A stretch of DNA of 64,000 nt from Paramacrobiotus metropolitanus (GCF_019649055.1 NW_026570258.1:868001-932000), one strand, 5' to 3'; shown: positions 43,930-56,572, counted from the first letter of the stretch. Numbers and translations: made by a program. Notes: generated by a model from the letters alone, not told the origin.

Positions 43930-46085
43930 TAGTCGAGAACTGACGTTGTTTCTTTATACATGAAGGTTGCTTCAGTTTGGAAATACTGTTATGCAGTGCA
44001 GCAAATGCGATGCAGAGCTCATATTCCAAAATTGTGAGGTCCTCTTGCAAAGTATTGCATCGTTTGTAACTTTGTATTATTGTAATTTGTATAGATATAC
44101 AAACGAAGTTGTTGAATGAGTAAGGTAAGTACAGGTATCGAATTTTGGCCGTAATGGACGTAATGCATTATTATTTGGGCACATGCCATCACGCAGTGTT
44201 CTCAGGCATTTGCTTTTGTTTATCTTGCAGTATATGTGTTTCCTTTAGTGTTTGCACATTGGGGGTTATGATTGGGAAATTTCTCGTGTTCAACAACAAA
44301 GTTATATCAGCTAGAAAACAAAATGTCATCGCATATAAGTATTTAAATTCGAAACACGCATACCACTTTTTCCGGAAAAGAAGGAAAACTCGATTAATCC
44401 ACAGTATCAGCTAGCAACGATAACCTATGCCTTACCTGTTACCGTAATAAAGGGAACTGATTAACTAAGAAGTACTTTTTTTCGTTGGGTGGTAAAATTT
44501 CACAAAACACATCGCTTATCTTGCGACCGTCGTACTACAGAAGAACTCTTTATTTTGTGCTAGCTGCAGAAAAAAATGGGACTGTATCATGTATTACCCA
44601 CTGCTGTCATACTTGTACTACTGGTAAGGACAATCGATTCGTATCGAATGCCTCTGTTGACGTATTTCTGGTCGAATTAAGTACGAATAAATAATAAACT
44701 TTACTAATTTGCCAATTAAATGCTCTACTTAAAGTTAAAGTAAAACTAAATGGTACATAGGATGGTCATTATATTATGCCAATTCCCTAAACTTCGTTAG
44801 TATTTACGTACATTTTACTTGCTAGAGCGCTAGTACTTAGTTTTTGTTGTACTTGTATATATATGTAGATATGTACGTATAATGCTACAGAAACGTTTGC
44901 AGGCGACTAGCTGCCTGCAAGCCGGAGCAAACGTTCTCATTGGTCAGGATGACAGTGGACAAATGCTATCGTATCTACCGCTGTTTCTCAACCGCGCCGT
45001 ACGGCGGCCACCGCCCCCTCCACCCCATGGCCGCCCGCATCCGGGTCCCACCCCTCCGCCTTGCTACTACTACTTGTATTTACAAGGAAAATGCAACTGA
45101 ACGATACATGCCTGTTGTATCTGTACGAATTAAACTTGTTCCATAACAAATATTTACCTAAATAAACCCACGGTTTCTGATTGCCGTGTTGTTGTGTGGG
45201 TTGGCACTGCGTTGGATGCACGCAGCACGCTGTTCTATGAATACAGTACACTATTGTCAGTTTATTTGTCTGTTGTTGTTTGCTTGAGAACTGTTCAGCG
45301 ATATTACTGCTGAATAATAAAATGGAAAGTATCTGGAGTACTACATATTAAAGTAGTACTCCAGATACTACGAAAGAAATATTTCCGGGCAAAATCGTAG
45401 CGATAACGTGGGTACACAGTGACTTCATAAAATTCCTCTACATATACCCGTACAGTCGCTTTTAATATGCGCACAAATGATTGACTTATTATTTTATTGT
45501 AGCAGTTTAAAAATAAAAACACTCATTGATTTGATAAGTAATTTTAACCAGTTTCTGGGCAACTGTTTAAAAACACGTCTGGGCTCCGTCTGGGCAGTTT
45601 TTCTATATGTTTGCTGATATAAGTACTGAATACTCATTTCATATTAAATGTCGTGATAGGTAGAACGTATTAAAAGATTTAATCGGATCAGAATTAATTG
45701 TTTTATTCCCAGCCAATCGTGCGATAAGTCGCAAAAAATTAAAGGTATGTTTTTATGTCGTTTCTGGTCATTTAAAAATTAAAGGTACGTTTTGATGTCG
45801 TTTCTGGTATGTTTTTATGTCGTTTAATCTTATTTTGTATTTATAACGTCAGCAACGTGAAGTTTTACTTTCCAGAATTCATGTTAATTTGAAACTGTTA
45901 AATAATTTAACAGCTCTGAATATTGTTATCATATCCTATGCCTACATTTTCGTGACCCTTTTTTATTTGCTCCTTTGTGTGCAGTATTTCACCTAATTTC
46001 CAATCTTACAATAAGTAACAAATAAATCTATTTATTTTGCCGATCAAAAACAACAGGATTTTTCAGAGAAGTTTCATTTATTTTT
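43930..46085. other. Intergenic between the convergent RFX genes
   Basis: AT-rich. It holds a perfect hairpin (45328-45344 with 45353-45369, 17 bp, eight-base loop) and a short direct repeat of GTATGTTTTTATGTCGTTTC type (about 45744-45825). No gene is supported until 46089. Confidence 0.5.
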
Positions 46086-46088
46086 CAG

Positions 46089-46433
46089 ATGAAAGTCAGA
46101 TGTGCAGTTTTCAGCACAATGGTTCTTTTGGCCTTGGTAAGTGATCCTTACCGGCAAGGGCATATGCAGCGACCAGGTTCTCTGCTGAACTGCACAATTA
46201 TCAGTGGCTTTTATTAATTACAGATCACCATTGCCACCGCCGATTTCAGCTCCTTCCGTATGCAAAGGTCACCGTTGTTATTTAACGGAAATCCGGGATG
46301 GCAAAGAGATGCTGTGAATGCCAACCGCCTGCGGCGTGCGGCTATCATACCCCAGAAATATCCCAATAAGCCGCCGTGCTATTATCAGTGGTATTATCCC
46401 GATGTGTACTGCGGCCCCCATTACAATAATTGA
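46089..46433 (+). CDS. Small secreted peptide precursor (two exons)
   Basis: Exons 46089-46136 and 46224-46433 give 85 residues. The start MKVRCAVFSTMVLLAL continues into ITIATA, a convincing signal peptide split by the intron. The propeptide ends at a basic site (NANRLRR). After it comes a 31-residue candidate mature peptide (AAIIPQKYPNKPPC...NN) with exactly two cysteines spaced as CYYQWYYPDVYC, rich in Tyr and Pro. This is the layout of a processed neuropeptide, hormone or antimicrobial peptide; the family is not recognised. An acceptor-like TTTATTTTTCAG abuts the ATG, suggesting a 5' UTR intron or trans-splicing. AATAAA occurs at 46501-46506, about 70 bases past the stop. Confidence 0.7.
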
Positions 46434-46439
46434 CCTACG

Positions 46440-46980
46440 GGTTAACCCGGAGTCAGTTCAATGAAAAACTGTATCAGTTTTTTTAATTTTTATGTAACAC
46501 AATAAATTTTTGTATAAGCGTTGGAAACTCAGTACTGTCTGGTACAGAAAAGATTGTTGCACATGCAGCGTTAAAGAGTACTGCAAAAATATTGTTCCCA
46601 AAAATGATCTGTTGATGACTCTTCCTGTAATACAGAAAGGAAATTAACTGTTGAGTATTGAGCATTTCAATTTAATCTCTACCCTATGTATACGGTACAT
46701 GTTTATAGCACTATGTTTACCCGAAATAACTGAGGGCTGTTTAATTGAAAAATGGGTGTTAAACAAGTATATTTCAAACAAACGATAACACGAAGCAGAA
46801 AAATTAATAAAAAAACAATTCGATAAGGAGGATCGATGCTTACAGGGAATCACTTCTAAATCAGACTTTCATACGTCCACCGTCATCCTTCCAGTTAAAT
46901 ACAAGCAGGATTTCAAAATTAACACGCATAATTATACATAATTGCATATTTAGTTTATATAATTATTCCACTTGGAAAAT
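46440..46980. other. Intergenic, AT-rich
   Basis: Holds the probable poly(A) signal of the peptide gene (46501-46506). Otherwise nothing is seen. Confidence 0.5.
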
Positions 46981-46984
46981 AATT

Positions 46985-49900
46985 CTAATCACGGTCGTTC
47001 ATGCCGTCGGGCGCATAAATCAGTCGACGCAGCTCCGTAAACTGGCTGTAATACTGGACATCGTACACGCTGACGTGTGTGTGATCAATCAAACGCCGGG
47101 AAAAGAAGCTAATGTCGTATATAGGCATTGCCGGCAAATGAAGGTAATCCGTGCTTTCCAGAACACCTTTGCTTGTCTAAAACAGGTAAACATTACAAAA
47201 GGTTTTATTTTGAGTTTTCTTCTTCTTTTTTTAACCTTTACCTCGTAACCGTGCTGCAGCAAGCTCGTCCCGTGCAAATTGGCCATAAAATGGTCCATAA
47301 TATAGTTGGTGTACTGCAGAAAATAGTCGAGAATGCGCGACAACGGTGAAGAGCAATCCTTCGCTGATCTGTCGGCAAGTTTCTGAATTTCCGTTCTAAC
47401 GATAAAACAGCCGTTAGTCAATTGAAAGACGGTGAAGACAATTCAAGCCGATCGAAGCCCTACAGGAATCCCATCCAGATTTCCCGCAAACCAGACAGCG
47501 TGGCTTCTTTGAGCGAGACGACCTCCACCGGGGATACGTCAGCCGCAGACTGCTCGGCCTGTTCTAGGGTGAAGGCGATGGTGTTGTTTAGCCAGCCGCG
47601 CCATCGCGTCACGAGGGCAACGCTGTTGGCCAGCGGTCCCATGATGGCTAAATTATGGAGTGCAATAAGAATGCTGGCCGGCGGGTGGGTTACATTGGAG
47701 ATCTGTGGAGAAGGTGAAATATATTTTACCTAAGAGATAATACCAGCTAACAAAATTTGTTTTCTGTCGAACTTGTAATAACAGTACTAGAAAGTAGCAG
47801 CTATGGTGCTTGAAGCACTCAACAAAAATTGCTGATTCGGCCTTTTGATAGGCTTCTAGCTGTGCAGATTGAGAATGTGTGTAGAATGTAAATTCACCGG
47901 ATCATGGGCTTATGGTTAGTTTAGATTTCCCGTTACCGTAAGAAGGATATAAAACTCGTCATATTACGTCAATTACGTGTAAGAGCAGGGAGCTGGTCAA
48001 AACAGGCAGTCAAACCATGATGAACAACATAGTTAAAGAACCGTAATACCTCCGCTTCATTACACTGGTCACCGAAACAAACTTCAATATACCTAATCTT
48101 TTGGCAACTACCCGTAAAAGACTGAGTAGAAGTGCGCGTATCACTGTTAAAGTAAGATCAGAAACAAAAAGTGGAGAATGTTTACCAGGATAAAGCGCTC
48201 GCAAATAGCCTGGAATTCCTTGTGGATCACGTCCGGGTCAGTTTTGACTTCTTGAGTAATCCCCAATGTCCTGTTGATGGCAGTCAACTGCTTCAACGTT
48301 TGACAAAACGTTATGGCCGCAGCATTCTATGAAAAATCGGCATACGTTAATGTCTAGCTACTATAATTCTTATAGTTTGTCTGATCAGTTCTTCAGCCAA
48401 GAAGAGGTTGTTGCATTTCACTTGGTGCGAAATACGAATGCCGATCCGTCAACAAACTACAGAGTACTGCCTGTCCTCTGTACTACAATTTTACTAGCGA
48501 ACTCACCAAGACCACTTGCATCTGGACAGACAGCTGGCTCGCGACCGCCTTTACCCATTCAGCATATTTGCTGGCGAATTCATACACAAACTGCAGTGTT
48601 CGTTCTGTAAGCAAGCCGTTATAAGGTTTAATTTACGGGTAAGAGAATGCATCGAACAAAAATACGTACATCGTGACTATGAAATTGTGTTCTTACTTGC
48701 CTCAGCGTTATTAGCGGTTCTGAGCTTACCGTTAAGCGGCTCGTCCATCGATGGCAGAAGTTGTTGGGTTAGCGACCCGTACAGGTCAACCAGACACTGA
48801 CCGATGACCTCGGTCAGTGGCTGCCACTGCAAAGCCAGATGGAATTTTTCCGGTTGGGAGGTTGCTGGAATCTGTAAGCTAAATGCCGCACAAAATGAAA
48901 ACATGGCTAAGGTTAGTTAAAATTCTTCATTCGATATTATTCGGTTAACAATATTATATTATTAATATTACCTTCGATTATGCCAGAGATAGAAATTCCC
49001 CAGAATTTCGGGGATAGCCAGTAATATGCCATTAGCAATAGAGTGGCCTAACAGCTGAAAAATAATCATCATTTTGATACTGTTTCATTGTTTCAAATAA
49101 ATGTGTAACATCACGTACGAAATTAGGAACAGCAATTTGCGAACAAAAACTGTAGGTATCTTACAGCTACGCTCATAACACGAAAATGTTAAGGACGATT
49201 GCAACGAGCGGTCCCACGAAATAAACACCAAAAATACTGTTATGAACTTACGACTTGGTCAACCGGTTGACCTTTTAAGGGCTCTTATGACTTAACTTTA
49301 TTGAACAAATAATTATCCGTGAATATTCGACAAAAATTTTTAAGTGAGTCGTTTTTTTTACCCCGATGTGAACACGGAAATCGCGGAGAACGGCAAAAAT
49401 ATCCTCTGGATGTAGTCCATAAGGCAGTGCGCCGTGATTCCATGTCAAAGTATACACGGTGTCCATTAGGTTTCCATGCTGCAGCTGTAGCGGAATGAGC
49501 CGGCGATTGCAGTGCGGGCGCAGCAGCTTTTTCAACTGTTGTTGCGCTAAGGCCCACCGCTTTTCCGGCTCCATGTTGCTGTACCGTTGCAGAGGTTCCT
49601 GAACAGATGGTGCCACCGTCGCTGAAGGGGCTTTCCGCTTCTTGGTTTGAATAATAGTTGGGACACTAACATAAAAATTGCAGGTATTTATTGAACATAA
49701 TTTATAAATAAAATTACTATAACCTGAAGACGATGCCAGTGTCTGGCTAACCTTGCTCGTTTCTGGCGAAAGGCTACCGGTTCAGGTGCCGGCTCGTCGT
49801 CAGAATCTTTTTGCAACATCCCGCCAAATTTTCCGTTAGGATTTACCGCCAACCCGGTATAATGGTAAATACATTTGCCGCTGTAAATTGACATTTTACC

Positions 49901-50462
49901 ATTTTTCAATTTTCCTTGCGGCTAGTAAATGAAATTTATTTTTTAATTGTTACTAGAGCATTAATTAATTGGTGGTAGTTGCGTTAGCAATTAATATCAG
50001 CAAGTAAAAATACGAATAATAAGACAGTAATAATAAGGAATTACCGGTGGCCGAATCGGCGAGCCTGCAGACCGGGAAACAACGCCATCACGGTTTTGCC
50101 TAAGGATGATCGGTTCATGGGCGGTTTTCCTTGAATTTGGCAAAAACCTTCATATTGGTGGTACAGAAAATTTCGCGGCATCGTCGCTTTCCGATGGGGA
50201 TCGAATTTAAAGTTGAATAAAAGCCAGTTAATCTACCAATAACATTGATATTATTCCAGAAATTGCCTTTATAAAATTACATCAAACTAATCTTCATTTA
50301 TGTTATATCCAAATGTGACAGTTTATTGTCACGCTTTGCATAATTAAACCTTTTTGTTTTGCAATATTACCGGTTTACCGTGTCCTGGTCGAAATGTCCT
50401 CCCAAAATGGTCGCTATACTTGCCATATCAGGCATTTTACCACGGATCGGGGTGACAGGCAT
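46985..50462 (-). CDS. RFX-family transcription factor, paralogue B (at least 11 exons)
   Basis: Minus-strand exons 50462-50379, 50232-50045, 49880-49752, 49665-49362, 49054-48972, 48878-48730, 48604-48507, 48326-48186, 47702-47464, 47395-47242 and 47176-46985 join in frame to 586 codons, ending at TAG (46985-46987). The DNA-binding domain reads INWLLFNF, MPRNFLYHQYEGFC, LQARRFGHR, GKCIYHYTGLAVNP. Later blocks match paralogue A (LLGHSIANGILLAIPEIL, ITFCQTLKQL, HNLAIMGPL, RWRGWLNN, LLQHGYE, YDISFFSRRLIDH). All comparable introns share position and phase with A. The start is uncertain: the ATG at 50462 is in an open frame that reaches an acceptor at about 50505 (TTTTCTGTTTAG), so earlier exons may exist. 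B ends about 75 residues earlier than A. Confidence 0.88.
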
Positions 50463-50744
50463 AGTCAGATAAGTCGAAAAATTAACAGCATAAAATTTAG
50501 TAGGCTAAACAGAAAATATTATATAGCAAAATCTAACGGAGATTTTATGCCAAACGGGGCAAAATTGTTATCACTGTGTTACTCTGTATCTCCCCATGTG
50601 CTGTATACAGCCGCTACCGTATATATAAAAACTGATTAATACATGAAAAAAATTCCGCCTTCCAGAAAATAATTTGTACAATCGTTTGACTGCGTGTGAC
50701 GTACTGTGTGTCAGAAATGAGGAGAATGTCCAAAACTGATTGAG

Positions 50745-51033
50745 TCGAAATTCGAGTTCCTGCAGTGGCCGGTTTTATCAAATTCCTCAATCTTGGAACC
50801 GTCCAAATATGCGCAGTATACTATGACAACCGGCCGTTGTCTGCCATACCTGGGCCACAAAGCGGGCGTTTACGCAGCCGGTAGCGTAACGATTAAATCG
50901 GGAGGACAGTTCGAGAGATTACTGGAGAAGGTTCACGAGATGGCTGATCTGACTAGAATAGATTATGCTATCAGGCCATGGCCATCATCCTGCTGTCCGC
51001 GGGTGATTACGCCGCCGCCGACGGCTTGATCGT
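50745..51033 (+). pseudogene. Possible decayed helical-repeat (TPR/SNAP-like) coding remnant
   Basis: Pieces in two or three frames read RVPAVAGFIKFLNLGTVQIC, then GGQFERLLEKVHEMADLTRI and, after a frame change near 50985, AMAIILLSAGDYAAADGLIV. The last two resemble TPR helices of the alpha/gamma-SNAP kind (repeat helices ending in GDYxxA). At least two frame breaks would be needed, so any gene here is dead. The likeness is weak and could be chance. Confidence 0.2.
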
Positions 51034-52583
51034 CTAGTGTCTGCTTGTGCAGCCGTGGATCAGCAGCAAGTACGGTACAATTACATAATATAATGTATGC
51101 CGGTTGCAGTAAGTGGTCAGTGCCGGGATGCTTATCACCGCTACTCCATCAAATCTTTGAGTATCAACAGCTGATGCTGTTGGCTAAATAAAACCACTAT
51201 CCTGTTAATCCGCTCTGTATATGTGTAATTTTACAAAGTTCTTTCAAGTGCGATTGTATAATATTTGGTTTGGTTTTTGAATATAGTATATATTTTCAAC
51301 TGCGATAAATTCGCAATGGCGTTCGATAAGCTGTACATACAGACTTAATATTTCAAAACACCGGTAAAATTAACAAATGGCCTAACACGAGAGTTATCAT
51401 GATAAATAATATCTACCGCAACAACTACCAGTTTAAACTGTTTACTACTCCTATAGAGCGACAAAAATAATATACGTTATACCCGAGGGTTGATTTGCTT
51501 TAAAACGCATCAGTGCAAAGTTTTTCTGAGAGGTCTGTTCCAAAATCGTTCCCAGAACAAATATAGGAAAGTTCGAGGCTATATTTATAATACTACTGTG
51601 TATTATCTCAAATTAAAAAGGGTGTTTATAATACACAGGGCGCGGAAAGGAACGCCTCTAATACAGGAGACGCTTATTAGGGTACCTTATATTTGTAGAC
51701 TGCGCTTTCGGAAATCAGGAAAATTCCGTGTACTGTAACATAGAAAATAGACTTGCCGCTACCATAAATTAATCTCTTTCAAATGCTCGATAGTTTTTGG
51801 GGTAACCCGAGTTTATTTCTATAACCCGAGTTTCGGGGTAACCCGAGTTTATTTCGGGGCGGGCGGCTCCAAATCGGTAATTGAAGGTTAGTAGTGCCGC
51901 GCAGCACACCGCTCAGCTGAAAATACTTTTATTGTTATACGAATATTTTGATGTAGGACTACTTTTATCCCATACACAACTGATAAATTCGACAATATTA
52001 ATAAAATACGTAACTCCAAACAAATATCGCGTAATGGACATGAGATCTGGCCGATTATTGACTACAGCACTTTATGTCTAGCTTTTGCGACGATCATCAT
52101 TAGTTACATATCCACAGAAATCCCATGGACTGTAATCTATTAAGTTCAACAAAATGCAACACCCACTTAAAGGTGCAACATTACACTTTTAAGCATTATA
52201 CAGGGGAGTTTTAAGCGGTTGTCCGCTGATCGTATTGTTATACACGTCTCTGCATAAGCATTATGAGTAATTCTCTTTCTATCGAGGAGCAAAGAAAACA
52301 GGCGGTCACAAGGATAAATGGCCAACATGGAATCCGCTATCGGGAATAATGTTAGCACACGTACAATAATTTATTAGCATGGGGACCACTGCCTTGGTGC
52401 CGCCGTTCGGGAATGTTTTTCCCCGTGCGCATTTGCATTATATCTAAAAAATGAATAGCACTGTAGTATTCCATTTCTAAGCTACTCGTATAGTTCTAGT
52501 GGTCTGTCATACTACCCTCCTACGACACACGGTTGTAAAAGAGCCCAGAAACTGTAAATATTAGCAGTTAGTGGCTTATGAAG

Positions 52584-52976
52584 TCACCAACCTGATCTTG
52601 ATCTGTCGGTGCCTTGAACACTAGAGGATGCGACATTAACCGCGCGATCCAACGAAGAATCTCGGGCTGGATCGATGCGAGCGAAAGATCTAACCAGCGA
52701 CAGCATTCGGACTCTCAGTTTCTTACCTAACTGCCATAGCTGCTGCTGATAATCAATCCGAAGCATAAAATATACAACCTGAGAAAGGAAAAGCACTAGG
52801 GTGTTGAGAAGTGACCGGCTACAACATGATAAACTCGTCAACATGCCGGGAACTTCCGTCTTCGGGCACTCTCCGACTATTTTTTTCAGCAGTTTATGAT
52901 ATTCGGTAACCAAATGGTTTGTACACATTGGCGTACGTGAAAGCCGCTTGTGCGTGGGAGTTATGGGCGAAATCAA
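52584..52976 (-). CDS. Unassigned open frame with one hydrophobic segment
   Basis: 130 codons on the minus strand, downstream of the GPCR gene on the same strand. A segment LLNTLVLFLSQVVYFML could span a membrane. The flanks include LVTEYHKLLKKIVGECPK and a Ser/Arg-rich tail. No family is recognised. An acceptor-like ACGCACAAG and an internal donor-like CTCAGGTTGTA leave room for splicing, but no complete model can be built. It may be non-coding. Confidence 0.2.
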   Translation of the reverse strand: MISPITPTHKRLSRTPMCTNHLVTEYHKLLKKIVGECPKTEVPGMLTSLSCCSRSLLNTLVLFLSQVVYFMLRIDYQQQLWQLGKKLRVRMLSLVRSFARIDPARDSSLDRAVNVASSSVQGTDRSRSGW

Positions 52977-53210
52977 GGTTGCACAAAGTTAAATCGCTGC
53001 GGGTGTGCTTCTTACTAAAAGTCTGTGATTCGCCAGTCTCTTCAATCTCTGCACGTTTGCGCACATAAGTATGAGGACGGTTTTTACATCCATCAAAACC
53101 TCTCCCATTATTTTGGAAATACGAAAGGGACTTAAAAAATTAAAATTCATTTTAAAATTGAAAAACAAATGTTGAAACTCTGATTCGGTGCCGAACGCCA
53201 TTCATGAAGA

Positions 53211-54430
53211 TCAGTCCATAAAGAGATACGACCCGGTTGGATTAAACCTTTTTGAAATTTTCTTACTGCCATAACTCCCAAACCGGATGCTGCGTGCATG
53301 TAACCGGCAGGAAAGTGGCTGCGATTTCATAGAACGTCCACCATCCACCCATCTATATCTCCTGCCGGATACGCGGGCGCAGACACTTTTAACGTAAATG
53401 CACGAATCATGTGGCTACAGAATACCATAAAAAATGCCAATAAGTGTTTTTTCTAGTGCGCGAAAGCGAAAGTTTCCGTACACGAATTTGCCGAGTCACT
53501 CTCCACGTGCTAAAACGTAAGTACTACGGGTAGTAATTAAGCATGCGGGATGCCGCATACCGAAATCGAGGCAAAGCCAGCGAGCCCAACCACGCGAAGC
53601 GTTAGCTGCAGAAACGGTTCGGATAGCAACCGACTAAACAAGAACGCAATGACTGGTCCCGGTAAAATACAACTGCTGTAAGATACGAACGCGGCAAAGA
53701 AGATGTACACGCTGCGATAACGCCGTCGTTGTCGATGTCCTCCCGGGATATTTTCATCCAGCGGCGCACCGGCTCCACAGCGTCGCCAAACAATCATCAG
53801 GAAAACACATAAATAACACAGGCACGACACTCCGATGGGTATGACAAACGGAATAATCGTATACATTCCGGACCAAACTGGACTGTTGTAAACAATATTG
53901 CAGGAACGCCACACTGTCAGCCGCTTCACGACGCCCGCCAGTTGCGCCATCTGCATCCCGGTCAGAGTGAATCCGACCAATACCGGCAGAATGCTCATGG
54001 TGTATAATGCGGATTTTCTGGTAAATGTTGGATATAAATGGGGGAAACAAATGGCGATGAAACGGTTAACGGCGATCATGCAGTCAGCCCAGTCGATCCA
54101 GGATGTTAAACACAGGAAGATACAGAACGCCCATTGGCAAAACCGATCGCTTATGGGCCGGTTGAACGGGGTTCCTTCGCTGGCGGTAGCCATTAGGGGG
54201 ATACCCAGTCCACACTGCAAGGTCACGGCTACAAGGAGGCTCAGTAGGAGCGCTCGAGATTTGGAGCATACACGGGAAGTCAGGATGCAGATTATGAGGA
54301 GCGTACTGGATATCGTCCCGATTATTATGAAGGACATCATGAAAACGTACCAGATTTTGATTTGCATGTGGTATTGCATCCATACCGGAATTACGGCGAC
54401 GGCAGATGTATTGTTGACTGCCTCGATCAT
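53211..54430 (-). CDS. Rhodopsin-like seven-transmembrane receptor (two exons)
   Basis: Exon 1 (54430-53561) encodes 290 residues with TM1 to most of TM7. A donor TTTCGGTATGC and an acceptor TATTCTGTAG lead to exon 2 (53414-53211), adding 67 residues for a 357-residue protein. The N-terminus has NNTS glycosylation potential. The end of TM3 reads CMIAVNRFIAIC, so the class A DRY motif is NRF. TM7 spans the splice junction as LAGFASIS joined to PHDSCIY, where the usual N/DPxxY is DSCIY. The tail is basic and Ser-rich (SYGSKKISKRFN). Without the splice the open frame would stop inside TM7. Plasma-membrane receptor; ligand unknown and no close family assigned. Confidence 0.8.
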
Positions 54431-56572
54431 GATAAGTACAGCTTGCTGAATCGCTTAGAAAAACTGCCGAAAGACTTGTGCTGAGCTTTAAAATAATGAT
54501 GAAAAATAATAGTTACTTTAGAGTACTGTAGAAACGGGATTGGAGAAGTACTGTAGAAAAAACTGTAGTTCCGACTTCAGATCAGCATGGCTGCTAAATG
54601 ATCCTAAACCCTTGGAATCTTCTTGGCAGTACGCGGACAAACGTCTTCCTTCCATTATAACTGCCAAGTTTCTGTAAAAAGTTCCTGGATTTTATTGAAC
54701 CCGCTATATCCGTGCCCCGCTAAAATGGGCATTATCGGTGTTTTCTTGTTAAACAATGTAGCATGATGTCCTGGAAACATTCTGACAACGGGTGACTTAT
54801 AAAAAGCAAATTATATGCAGCAGATTATGCGCTCACTGGAGAAATCTCATGTGTGAGTGGTTATTGCGGTAAAGGTGGAAAAACAAATTAGTTGACTTAG
54901 CGGAAAGCCGACCTTTTCTACCAGGAAAACCCGATAATCAAAGAAATCGGTACCTTTTGTGTCTTGGATGGGCAGAACAATCTACAGTTTCGGTTACTTG
55001 CCGCTTGCTATTTACGATGTGCCAACGTCAAGTACGCCGGTCCGGAAGAGCAGCTTACTTGGCTAAATATTCCAAGCGTTAGAAATCGCAAGCCTCTTCT
55101 CTGGGTCCAGTATGTACAAATGTGTAGCCACGGTATTTTTCCCGCCAAGCGATAATCTGCCCATGAGGTGTTATTATAAACAGCCTGGTAGCTCTTTTCA
55201 TTCCTTCCCAGCCGGAAAATCCGCATCCCTCCCGTTCAACATTATCACACTGGTTAACTGACGTCAAATGCCATTCTTGTACAGTAATTATCCATACCAG
55301 GAGTGGATAAAATTAATGAGCTCGCAGTACTCGAGTAGAGGCTCGCCTACCATAACGGCTTGCCGGCTTCCTTGTAAAATAGTCTAAAGTTGTTGATAAT
55401 AGTGATTTTGGTTGGTTTTTAAGTCTTGATTGTGCAATACTGGCCGTAGTGGACTGACTGGCTGTTATGTCGCTGAGTAAACATAAATAAAAAGGTTTGA
55501 TTGTCTAAAGATTCTACAGTGATTTTTATACATACTTCGGCATTCTGATTATTTTAATGAATTTCGCTGTATAAATCCACATGATAATCACTTGACCAAC
55601 TGATAGAATTTGTGGTGCAGTGCATTGCACGGGCTCTGATGCACTGTGCGGGGAAACTTGAGGTGTATTGTGGTTACCTAATATGTTGTTTTATACGGCG
55701 AAATTGAATCAGTTGATTAAACTATTGAGAATGTCGAAGTACTGATACTGTACTATACAAAGGCCACGATTCCAAGCGAATCTACTTATGTAGAGGCAGA
55801 AGGACGGTGCATCTGCAACTGTTCGTAATGTCTAGTGATCGCAACTACGTCCGCCATTAAATATGCTAGAACTTACGAACACTGTTTGATGATCTGATAA
55901 AATCTTTTAAATTATAATCCTAATTCTGTCAGAAATGAGAAAACTGCTGGACGAAACCTTACAAAAAGGCAAAAAGCGTTGATGGCTTCACTAGCAGGTT
56001 ATACGAGGCCTAGGCATGTCCGCATTTCGCCCTAAACGACGTTAACTGCATTTTTAAGGCAGGCGGTATCGCGGTTGGGGATATTAATGCCGTAAATTTC
56101 GGAATGGAATTTACAGTTAACAGGACTTTTGCATTAACTGCACGTGTGCTGCGACGTCTCGGTATTGAGTCACCACGGCTTGTGAGAGCATGTTAATTTT
56201 GAAGTATTGGTACAAAATCAAGTGTACTCAACATTTATTTAAAAATTGCTCGAACTCCAGACACAACGACCTAGCTTTGGTGCCGCTAGTTCGCTTTGTA
56301 GTTGCCGTGGCGCGCTCCAGTTTTGGCCAAGATAATTCTACGCACGCGTTTACGACGCCGAGTAAATAAACACTAGCAATTAACTAGGGCAGTGTTACCG
56401 CATGGCATTATGATAACAGTGTAAACAGTAAACAGTGGCCAGGACTCAAGGAAATATGTAATCAAAACAAGAAAAATTAGTGTTGCAATAAATTATATCA
56501 AACAATTAAGTGCTACGTACGCAGCTGCATTGTACTTCGTATCAATGTTCTACAGTGTCTAAAAACCTAAAA
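54431..56572. other. Intergenic with a retrotransposon 3'-end fragment
   Basis: The only recognised item is the fragment at 55384-55494. Short open frames near 54964-55267 have no support. Confidence 0.5.
55384..55494 (+). mobile_element. CCHC-RLE retrotransposon 3' UTR fragment, copy 3
   Basis: Matches the reverse complement of about 43394-43508 at high identity (GTTGTTGATAATAGTGATTT, TCTTGATTGTGCAATA, TGGCCGTAGTGGA, TATGTCGCTGAGTAAAC). It ends at the same AAATAAAAAG. It is therefore an extreme 5'-truncated insertion of that family in the opposite orientation. Confidence 0.85.

Larger units (their letters stand above)
50515..53205. other. Mostly intergenic region with weak coding traces
   Basis: Contains a possible decayed coding block (50745-51033), an AACCCGAGTTT short repeat in three copies (51799-51859) and an unassigned minus-strand open frame (52584-52976). 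The rest shows nothing. Confidence 0.45.

Noticed and set aside
37794-50462. First thought that the paired genes were SWI/SNF BAF60-type proteins
   Set aside because: The winged-helix block with TRRLGRR and SRYHYIGL is the RFX DNA-binding domain, and the downstream blocks follow RFX architecture.
51490-51738. 82-codon open frame
   Set aside because: Low-complexity basic text in AT-rich DNA with no supporting context.
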